From: Mariprofundaceae bacterium
Lineage (GTDB): Bacteria; Pseudomonadota; Zetaproteobacteria; Mariprofundales; Mariprofundaceae
DNA length: 11,712 nucleotides
Reading direction: 5' to 3'
Assembly (NCBI GenBank): GCA_030950825.1
Contig: JAUZQT010000116.1
Coordinates: 1 to 11,712 of the forward strand
The notes under the pieces were generated by a model that had not been told where the DNA came from, made no database searches, and saw only the letters and a list, made by a program, of their open reading frames with translations. The position numbers and the translations under genes were made by a program. Shown here in pieces: positions 6,440 to 11,712 of this stretch. Numbering within the stretch: position 1 is the first letter of the stretch; each line of letters begins with the position of its first letter.

Positions 6440-7122
6440 TGCGCTTGAATAGCCAATAAATCTTGCCAAATTTTAGATTTATTTTTTGGCGAGCGAAGTA
6501 AATAAATAGGTGGGTAAGACACGCGTACGGCAATGCCGCGATAATGATGCCACTGTCCACGAAGGTCATGCAGTGCCATATTACTTTTTAATAATGCTTG
6601 TGCTGCAATGCGCCCCATAACACATATGACTTTAGGTGAAATCATATCCACCTGTCCATTAAGCCATTGTTGGCATGCAAATAACTCATTACTCGTGGGA
6701 TCTCGATGATTGGGTGGGCTGCATTGTACAATACTCAGTGTATAAATGCTCTGCCTCTGCAATGAAATAGCCGCTAGCATCGCATCAAACATGCTGGCAT
6801 CCTGACCGATCATGCATTTTCCTTGTTGGTCTTCATTTTCATTTGGCGGATCTGTGATGAATAATAAATCTGCATGCGCATTTCCTTGTCCGAAAACAGC
6901 ATGTTGGCGCGATTCGGAAAGCTTGCAATCTTGGCATTTTATTGCCTGCAATGACATAGTACCTAAATTTCCATAGTGATTTGTATCTATTGGATTTTTT
7001 TTCTTAGGTAGCTTGGCCGCATCCTTTTTGGACGCTGTATAATGATCCAAATGAACCAAGGGAACTGGTGTTTGCACACCAATTTCCCTTAAATATGTTG
7101 TTAAGAATTCAGTCTTGGACAT
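6430..7122 (-). CDS. Uracil-DNA glycosylase family 4-like protein with degenerate catalytic motifs
   Basis: A 230-residue protein whose residues 60-225 align by pattern with family 4 (Fe-S) uracil-DNA glycosylases. It shows C63-x2-C66 with K-L-x-x-x-R, V-F-G-Q-G, A-D-L-L-F-I, E-D-x-x-G, L-x-A-I-x-L-x-R, C134-S-P-P, C150-x2-W-L, P-K-V-I, R-G-x-W-H and Y-L-L-R-S-P. The four cluster cysteines are all kept. The catalytic signatures are not: the usual G-E-A-P-G is T-D-P-P-N at 90-94, G-x-P-F-V-G-x-A-G has become G-K-C-M-I-G-Q-D-A, and the conserved His of Y-H-P-A-Y-L-L-R is Pro (Y-P-P-I-Y at 203-207). An N-terminal extension (1-60) contains Y-L-R-E-I-G-V-Q and a Lys-rich linker. Base excision is therefore doubtful; a DNA-binding or psi-like replisome role is an alternative. 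ATG 7122 has AAGG five bases upstream. It lies 37 bases downstream of fbp, probably in one operon. Confidence 0.85.
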   Translation of the reverse strand: MSKTEFLTTYLREIGVQTPVPLVHLDHYTASKKDAAKLPKKKNPIDTNHYGNLGTMSLQAIKCQDCKLSESRQHAVFGQGNAHADLLFITDPPNENEDQQGKCMIGQDASMFDAMLAAISLQRQSIYTLSIVQCSPPNHRDPTSNELFACQQWLNGQVDMISPKVICVMGRIAAQALLKSNMALHDLRGQWHHYRGIAVRVSYPPIYLLRSPKNKSKIWQDLLAIQAHLA

Positions 7123-7128
7123 GAAGCC

Positions 7129-7153
7129 TTAGCCCGCAGTATTTATGAATAAT
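7129..7153 (+). repeat. Left-part copy of the 34-bp dispersed repeat
   Basis: Over its first 22 bases this matches 11291-11312 with two differences (TTAGC-C/G-CGCAGTATTT-A/G-TGAAT), then diverges. It fills most of the fbp to UDG-like spacer, and on the minus strand its edge contributes the AAGG ribosome site of the UDG-like gene. Confidence 0.55.
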
Positions 7154-7159
7154 GTTCAA

Positions 7160-8110
7160 TTAGCCGAGTAAGGTATCCACATTGGTGGTCGAGCCCAAGT
7201 ATACGGGTACACGTTGATGCAATGCTTCAGGCTCAAGATCTAGGACTGCCACACCATCACTGCTCATCGATTTTCCACCCGCTTGCTCCATAATAAAGCC
7301 CATTGGAATGGCTTCATACAGTAGGCGGAGTTTGCCTGTTGTATTTTTGTTGTCCGCTGGATATAAAAAGACACCACCTTTTAAAATTGTGCGATGCATG
7401 TCAGCTACCATCGCACCAACATAACGCATACCCAAGCCTGTTTCTGATTTGAGATTTTCCAGTTTATCACCCATGTTATCCAGCCAGTGGTCTGCATTGG
7501 ATTCATTGACAGAATAATAGCCGCCTGTTTCTGGAATGCGCATATTTTCGTGGCTTAATTCAAAACGTGCCGTTGAAGGGTTGAAGGTATAGCCGTCCAC
7601 GCCCGTACCAACTGAGCATACCAGCATAGTGGAGGGGCCATATAAGACATAACCTGCGGCAATCACGTCACGACCACATTGTAATGTATCGGATACATGC
7701 GGGCGCTCAGTGTTGGCTGTTTTACGTTTTACAATAGAAAATATAGTGCCAACAGGGCCGTCAACATCAAGGTTTGAAGAGCCATCCAAGGGGTCTACTA
7801 AAACCAGGTAATCGGTGTTGGCATATTCTTCAATCACCAATAATTCTTCTTGCTCTTCAGAACCGACGGCACAAACAAACCCTGTTGACCGCATTTCATC
7901 AAGAAAAATCTCATCTGAAAGTACATCCAGAAGCTGCTGCTGTTCGCCTTGAACGTTTTCAGCACCCGCCTCACCCAGTGCGCCTCGGAATACGGCACCG
8001 CGCAAAACAGCAGCAATTTCAATCGCAGCACGACCGACGCCTTGAATGACAGGCATCATCGTTGCACCATGTTCGCCTTGTTTGGCAATATTATTCAATG
8101 TCAATGGCAT
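7160..8110 (-). CDS. fbp: Class I fructose-1,6-bisphosphatase
   Basis: Hydrolyses fructose 1,6-bisphosphate to fructose 6-phosphate in gluconeogenesis, and in the Calvin cycle where that exists; Mg-dependent and cytoplasmic. The 316 residues are near the family length (about 330). Visible hallmarks: N-V-Q-G-E with L-L-D at 52-62, S-E-E at 84-86, the metal-binding D-P-L-D-G-S-S-N at 106-113 followed by V-G-T-I-F-S-I, the substrate segments Y-G-P-S-T-M at 157-162 and P-E-T-G-G-Y-Y-S-V-N at 193-202, R-Y-V-G-A-M-V-A-D at 229-237, and K-L-R-L-L-Y-E-A at 260-267. ATG 8110 has a strong GGGAGGG five bases upstream. It is the first gene of a likely fbp/UDG-like unit. No RuBisCO or other Calvin-cycle gene is nearby, so autotrophy cannot be claimed. 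Confidence 0.96.
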   Translation of the reverse strand: MPLTLNNIAKQGEHGATMMPVIQGVGRAAIEIAAVLRGAVFRGALGEAGAENVQGEQQQLLDVLSDEIFLDEMRSTGFVCAVGSEEQEELLVIEEYANTDYLVLVDPLDGSSNLDVDGPVGTIFSIVKRKTANTERPHVSDTLQCGRDVIAAGYVLYGPSTMLVCSVGTGVDGYTFNPSTARFELSHENMRIPETGGYYSVNESNADHWLDNMGDKLENLKSETGLGMRYVGAMVADMHRTILKGGVFLYPADNKNTTGKLRLLYEAIPMGFIMEQAGGKSMSSDGVAVLDLEPEALHQRVPVYLGSTTNVDTLLG

Positions 8111-8307
8111 ATAGCCCTCCCTTGTGTTTATGTATCCAGCAAGTATTTGGGTTCTCGAAAAAAGACGGCCCCCAAAAATGAAAATAAGTTACAGTTGTTT
8201 TAATGTGCCGCACATCCTAGGAGTCTGTTGGACTTAGTACAAGATATGACCTCAAGTTGGGCTTATAAGAGTGGCAAACTATTTTTAGCCATGATGATGC
8301 GCGTTTT

Positions 8308-9978
8308 TTACGGTTGCATACTGGTGATTTGATACTTTTGTAAAGCTTTAGGAATATACCAAAACGCACTATTGTAGCTGATACCTGCTGGTGCAGGCTG
8401 AATGCCGTGAATGCGCTTATGAATGGCAGGAAGTGAATAGGGAGCGTATAGAAAAACGATGGGCACATCGTTATAAATTTCTTGTTGCATCAAATCATAC
8501 CACTGCTTGCGTTGTTTTTTATCAAAGGTTCGTGTTGCTTTTACCAGTGCTTCATCGACTTTGCTATTGCTATAACTAAGAAAGTTAAATTGGCGAGGTG
8601 AGGTTTGAGATGAATGCCAGATATTGTATTGATCGGGTTCAGGGGTGAGTGACCAACCCAAAATAACGGCATCGAATTGACGGTTGTTGATGAAGTTTTC
8701 GATAAATGCAGACCATTCGATCAACCTGATTGTGACCTCAATACCAATCTGTTTGAGTCGTTGCTGAATAATGGTGGCTGTGTCAGCACGCTGTTTGTTG
8801 CCATTGTTGGTGATGATGGTGAATGCGAGATTTTGGCCTGCTTTATCAAGCATTCCATCGCCATTGGAGTCCTTCCAGCCAGCATCAGCAAGTAATCGTT
8901 TGGCTATTTTAGGGTCAAATGAGCGCGGTTTGAGAGATTGATTCACCCAAGAAGTGCCTGGCTTATAAGGTGAAGCAATGATTTCACCGTGACCGAGTAG
9001 AACGCCATCAATCAGCTCTTGGCGGTCAATGGCATAGGCAATGGCTTCACGTACCCGTTGATCTTGAAACAATGGCTTTTTGAGGTTAAAGCCCAAGTAG
9101 GTATAAACCGATTGCAAATATTTATAACGATCATAATGTTGTTTCAATACGGCCTTGCTATCAAATAGGCGGGAATACTGGGTAGGTGTCAGACTCATCT
9201 CATCAATATTTCCAGCTGAAAGCTCTAAAAACTGGGTTGCAGAGTCAGGGATGATGCGGGTCATGCGTTCAGCAATCCATACCTTGCCATCATAATAATG
9301 GGGGTTGGCAGTCAGTGTGATGGACTGTTGAGCCTGCCAGTCTTTCAACGTATACGCGCCAAGCGTTGCTTTGGGTTGGCGGGCCAAATCGGTGTTCATA
9401 ATATCTTCATGTTCAAAGATATGCTTGGGCATGATGGATAGCCCTGCCCATGTGGAAAGGGCAGGAGAATAAACTTCCGCGTAATGCACAATAAATGTTT
9501 GTTTGTCTGGGGTCTCGAATGCAATGACCTTGGCATAGTCTGATTTGTAGGCGCTTTGGGTATGTTTGTTTTGAATCAAAGCTAAGGTGAAAGCACAATC
9601 CGCCGATGTGAAAGGGGTACCATCGCTCCATGTGATGTCTGGGCGAAGGTGAAAAGTCATGCTTCGTCCATCGTCGGAGACATCCCAAGACTGTGCCAGT
9701 TGGCCTGTGATATTTAAATTTTTATCAAATTTTAATAGCGATTGATAGAGCCAAGATGCGATTTCATGGCTGGAGCTATCCCCTGCAATCATAGGTATTA
9801 AGGTGGATGCATCACCAATGGATGCGGTGATAAAACGATCACCCAAAGCTGGCCGATCATCAATGATTGTTGTGTTGCCTGTTTTTGTAGGGGACTCAGA
9901 TTCGGCTGAGCAGGCAGCTAGGCCCATCAGGAGAATGGCAGTAAGGTAAAGCCAGATTAAATGCGGGCGATGATCCAT
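8308..9978 (-). CDS. Peptide-type ABC transporter substrate-binding lipoprotein (SBP_bac_5)
   Basis: A 556-residue OppA/DppA-family binding protein for capturing peptides, or sometimes nickel or other solutes, in the periplasm. A lipoprotein signal is clear: short basic start, hydrophobic segment about 7-20, lipobox L-A-A-C with C23 as the lipidated residue. Family landmarks are L-Y-Q-S-L-L at 77-82, W-S-D-G-T-P-F-T-S-A-D at 117-127, N-P-x-Y-Y-D-G-K at 225-232, V-R-E-A-I-A-Y-A-I-D-R at 309-319, A-K-R-L-L-A-D-A-G-W at 359-368, and the calcium-loop-like D-S-N-G-D-G-M-L-D at 370-378. ATG 9978 has AGGAG seven bases upstream, inside the end of the transglycosylase gene, which it overlaps by 22 bases. 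No permease or ATPase genes lie in the window. Given its partner, murein peptides are a plausible ligand (inference). Confidence 0.93.
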   Translation of the reverse strand: MDHRPHLIWLYLTAILLMGLAACSAESESPTKTGNTTIIDDRPALGDRFITASIGDASTLIPMIAGDSSSHEIASWLYQSLLKFDKNLNITGQLAQSWDVSDDGRSMTFHLRPDITWSDGTPFTSADCAFTLALIQNKHTQSAYKSDYAKVIAFETPDKQTFIVHYAEVYSPALSTWAGLSIMPKHIFEHEDIMNTDLARQPKATLGAYTLKDWQAQQSITLTANPHYYDGKVWIAERMTRIIPDSATQFLELSAGNIDEMSLTPTQYSRLFDSKAVLKQHYDRYKYLQSVYTYLGFNLKKPLFQDQRVREAIAYAIDRQELIDGVLLGHGEIIASPYKPGTSWVNQSLKPRSFDPKIAKRLLADAGWKDSNGDGMLDKAGQNLAFTIITNNGNKQRADTATIIQQRLKQIGIEVTIRLIEWSAFIENFINNRQFDAVILGWSLTPEPDQYNIWHSSQTSPRQFNFLSYSNSKVDEALVKATRTFDKKQRKQWYDLMQQEIYNDVPIVFLYAPYSLPAIHKRIHGIQPAPAGISYNSAFWYIPKALQKYQITSMQP

Positions 9979-11252
9979 AGACGATCTCCTGGGCGAATGA
10001 TTGAATTTCTGGACAGTTGGTTGTTGCGACTAATGGCACGGGTTGATGTGCCGAAACGTCTGGAAATGCTCCAGAGCGAGTCCCCTTTACGAACTTTGTA
10101 ATGAATACGGCGACCCTGTGTCAGCATAGGGTTTGTAGTAGCTGTGGCACGAGCAAGTGAATAGGCTGGGACGGTTATTTTAGCGCCAATTTTTAAGGTC
10201 TGAGAGAGTTTTGGATTAAGCTCTTTTAACTGTGCCACACTGCTGTGATGTTGGCGTGCAAGTTTCCATAATGAATCACCACTTTGGATCTTTATGTGGA
10301 TATACCTTGGCCGTACGGGTGCTTGCACTGCTTGCTGAGATATAGGGCTATCTACTGGTGTGTGGATGGTGATATTGTGTTGTAGATATTGGCTATAATG
10401 CAAGCCTGGATTGAGTTTAAATAAGATTAAATCGGGTAGCTTGGCGATATTGCTTAGTTGTTTGAGATCCACAGGTGCTTGCAGAGTTATTGCTTGCGTT
10501 TGCATAGCATCGGGGAAGGTGATTGTCTTCATGTTGAGTAAGGCAGTGAGGCCAATAATGTGACGCACATAGTTACGGGTTTCTGTGGGGATAGGCATGT
10601 TTTCCAGCCCATCGTGCAAGACCCAAGGTGATTTTTTTAAACGTCTTGCAAGGCCGTTGGGTCCCATATTGTATGCGGCAAAAGCCAGCGGCCAATTGCC
10701 AAAACGTTGATATTGTGTTTGTAAGTAGCGAACCGCAGCACGTGTTGACTCTTCGATGTTGCGACGACCATCACGATAGGGATTGCTTTTGATGCCAAGG
10801 GCTTGCGCTGTCGCAGGCATCAATTGCCATAGTCCCATCGCACCTGTACGAGATAAGGCATAGGGTCGATAGCTTGATTCAACCACTGGAATAAGCTGTA
10901 AAGAAAGTGGTGCATGCATGCGCTTCAGTGTATTTATGAGTCGCTGGCGCACAAAAATTGAGCGCTGCATAATATGCTGCCAGTGGGGAAGAATATGTTT
11001 CTTAACAGAAGCTTGGGCGCGGGCGATGTCTTTGGCTAATAGGCCTTGCAGGAATGGATCTTGCGTTGTTTTTACAAGCTGTGGTTGTTTGACTACTGGG
11101 GGAGTAGTGGATATCAAGCTTGCATTTTCTTCAATAAACACTTTTTTTGAGTCGGAAAGCAGTGTGGTGCTTGTTTGTTTGGCAGCTTGGGAGCAGGCAC
11201 TGAGAATCAGTAGTGTGATAAGGGCGTGCAACTTAAATGTTGAATTGAACAT
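9957..11252 (-). CDS. mltD: MltD-like membrane-bound lytic murein transglycosylase
   Basis: Cleaves the MurNAc-GlcNAc bond of peptidoglycan, leaving 1,6-anhydroMurNAc ends, from the periplasmic face of the outer membrane. The 431 residues have a lipoprotein signal (hydrophobic about 7-18, lipobox L-S-A-C, C20), a low-complexity Thr/Val linker to about 65, and an SLT (GH23) domain at about 112-240. Within that domain are the catalytic Glu E125 in P-V-V-E-S-S-Y-R-P, G-A-M-G-L-W-Q-L-M-P-A-T-A at 137-149 and A-A-Y-N-M-G-P-N-G at 192-200. Two LysM repeats follow (about 318-362 and 383-428), each opening with G-D-S-L-W. This matches E. coli MltD (about 450 residues, two LysM). ATG 11252 fits the signal peptide but lacks a Shine-Dalgarno (CTGCCGCC precedes it). 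It overlaps the peptide-binding gene downstream. Confidence 0.92.
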   Translation of the reverse strand: MFNSTFKLHALITLLILSACSQAAKQTSTTLLSDSKKVFIEENASLISTTPPVVKQPQLVKTTQDPFLQGLLAKDIARAQASVKKHILPHWQHIMQRSIFVRQRLINTLKRMHAPLSLQLIPVVESSYRPYALSRTGAMGLWQLMPATAQALGIKSNPYRDGRRNIEESTRAAVRYLQTQYQRFGNWPLAFAAYNMGPNGLARRLKKSPWVLHDGLENMPIPTETRNYVRHIIGLTALLNMKTITFPDAMQTQAITLQAPVDLKQLSNIAKLPDLILFKLNPGLHYSQYLQHNITIHTPVDSPISQQAVQAPVRPRYIHIKIQSGDSLWKLARQHHSSVAQLKELNPKLSQTLKIGAKITVPAYSLARATATTNPMLTQGRRIHYKVRKGDSLWSISRRFGTSTRAISRNNQLSRNSIIRPGDRLWIIARI

Positions 11253-11276
11253 GGCGGCAGACTAGCGTTATGTTCT

Positions 11277-11294
11277 CTAAAACCAAGGTTTTAG
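11277..11294. promoter_or_regulatory. 18-bp palindrome upstream of mltD
   Basis: CTAAAACC and GGTTTTAG, 8-bp perfect arms around AA, lie 24 bases before the mltD ATG. The position and symmetry fit an operator for a dimeric regulator or a leader hairpin. There is no T-run for a terminator. I found no convincing -35/-10 pair beside it. Confidence 0.35.
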
Positions 11295-11324
11295 CGCGCA
11301 GTATTTGTGAATTATTCAGGCTAA
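11291..11324 (+). repeat. Full copy of the 34-bp dispersed repeat
   Basis: It begins TTAGCGCGCAGTATTTGTGA and ends ATTATTCAGGCTAA, with short inverted ends (TTAGC against GGCTAA, one mismatch). Its left part recurs at 7129-7153 and its right part at 6425-6439. Its last four bases are also the first four of the 170-bp element at 11321-11490. It looks like a short REP-like or transposon-end sequence. Confidence 0.55.
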
Positions 11325-11490
11325 GGAACGGGAATCAAATAACTTACGCAATTCATGCTTGTCTTTTTGCCCAGCATGGGCGTTGCAAAAAAAGCTTACA
11401 TAGCAGGCTATGCTTCGCTTTTTGCGCCTTCATGCTGAACAAAAAAAACGGCGCTTCAAATGCACGTGTTATTTGATTCCCATTCCTAAG
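11321..11490. mobile_element. 170-bp MITE-like near-palindrome
   Basis: The first 23 bases (11321-11343) and the reverse complement of the last 23 (11468-11490) differ at only two positions; the core GGGAATCAAATAAC is identical. Inside, the two 84-base halves remain partly complementary, with CAGCATG, GGCG and A-rich stretches in register, down to a CATAGC-AG-GCTATG tip at 11399-11412. A single strand could fold almost end to end. It encodes no transposase and is the length of a non-autonomous element. A 68-codon frame across it (11270-11476) is a reading of the repeat and not a gene. I see no clear target-site duplication. Confidence 0.75.
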
Positions 11491-11668
11491 CTGCTCTCTG
11501 TCAGGATAATCATGGTATGAAGGATGTTTGAGGATGCAGGTGTGTTTGGAGTGTTATGTGTTGTTCGCTTGATTTTAGTAGGTTAGCTTATTATGTTTAC
11601 GTGTATTATACAGGTTTTATTACTTTGAAAAATAACTCAGTGTACCTTTTCGAAATAAATAGTACTAC
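11491..11668. other. Non-coding stretch, nothing recognised
   Basis: A+T-rich DNA between the MITE-like element and the possible IS end. No frame has a credible start with ribosome site, and I see no strong promoter, terminator or RNA gene. TTGATT and TATGTT separated by 17 bases (from about 11549) resemble a weak promoter, but with four of six matches each I do not call it. Together with 11253-11490 it makes a 460-base region without a gene. Confidence 0.6.
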
Positions 11669-11672
11669 CTAG

Positions 11673-11712
11673 GAGGCTGTCCGAGAATAGAAAGACCTAC
11701 TGCGAAACCCCC
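11673..11712 (+). mobile_element. Possible insertion-sequence terminus at the window edge
   Basis: The sequence from GAGGCTGTCCGAGAATAG onward, preceded by CTAG (11669-11672), resembles the left ends of IS5-superfamily elements, which often start GAG-x-CTGT-T/C-C and insert at CTAG- or TA-type targets. This is recognition by resemblance only. No second end or transposase is within the window. Confidence 0.25.

Noticed and set aside
8217..8240. CTAG followed by GAGTCTGTTGGACTTAG between fbp and the peptide-binding gene, similar to the possible IS end at 11669-11690.
   Set aside because: Only 14 of 17 bases match the other site, which is expected by chance in a window this size, and no partner end or transposase is nearby.
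8111..8307. Promoter for fbp in the 197-base gap, for example TTGTAC-17-TAGGAT on the minus strand.
   Set aside because: Matches to consensus are too weak to separate from background. A promoter is expected somewhere here, but I cannot place it.
8283..8310. Possible terminator after the peptide-binding protein gene, from the A- and T-runs around the stop codon.
   Set aside because: The sequence between the runs does not form a stable stem on either strand.
11270..11476. A 68-codon frame on the plus strand.
   Set aside because: It runs through the repeat and the 170-bp palindrome, has no ribosome site and shows no protein pattern; it is a translation of the mobile element.
1..11712. CRISPR arrays, tRNA or rRNA genes, phage or toxin-antitoxin modules, riboswitches.
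   Set aside because: No regularly spaced repeats, cloverleaf, rRNA-like stretch or matching protein motifs were found on reading both strands.

Overview
The window comes from a Gram-negative proteobacterium of moderate G+C (mid-40s percent by eye). The evidence is two lipoproteins with lipoboxes, an MltD-type murein transglycosylase, a proteobacterial Mfd/SerB pair, and an ECF sigma factor with a soluble zinc anti-sigma factor. I cannot name the genus. A gamma- or zeta-proteobacterium is the best guess and is inference only. Most of it is housekeeping DNA on the minus strand. The unusual material is in small repeats, one hemerythrin gene and one uracil-DNA-glycosylase-like gene.

Left part (1-5758). 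The 3' end of an ACT-domain (GcvR-like) gene runs into peptide deformylase (def) on the plus strand. Facing it on the minus strand is mfd, which overlaps serB by ATGA. After a gap carrying a possible promoter comes an ECF sigma factor, which overlaps its zinc anti-sigma partner by ATGA. Transcription here is convergent, with only 14 bases between def and the anti-sigma gene.

Middle (5759-8110). A 217-base spacer holds a likely mfd promoter and the leader of a single-domain hemerythrin gene (plus strand). The hemerythrin gene lies between perfect 12-bp inverted repeats, and one of its iron-ligand histidines is an asparagine. Next, on the minus strand, are class I fructose-1,6-bisphosphatase (fbp) and, 37 bases downstream of it, a family-4-like uracil-DNA glycosylase homologue. 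That homologue keeps four Fe-S cysteines but has lost both catalytic motifs. Fragments of one dispersed repeat abut its two ends.

Right part (8111-11712). An envelope pair, an MltD-like lytic transglycosylase and an OppA/DppA-like peptide-binding lipoprotein, is encoded by overlapping genes on the minus strand. This suggests coupled murein cleavage and peptide capture. Upstream of it, 460 bases hold no credible gene. They contain an 18-bp palindrome, a full copy of the 34-bp dispersed repeat, a 170-bp near-palindrome with about 23-bp terminal inverted repeats (MITE-like), and at the very edge a possible insertion-sequence terminus.

I see no CRISPR array, tRNA, rRNA or phage genes, and no multi-gene defence or biosynthetic system. 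The candidates for something new are the degenerate UDG-like protein (possibly a replisome psi-like subunit), the His-to-Asn hemerythrin with its flanking repeats, and the MITE-like element with its neighbouring repeat.
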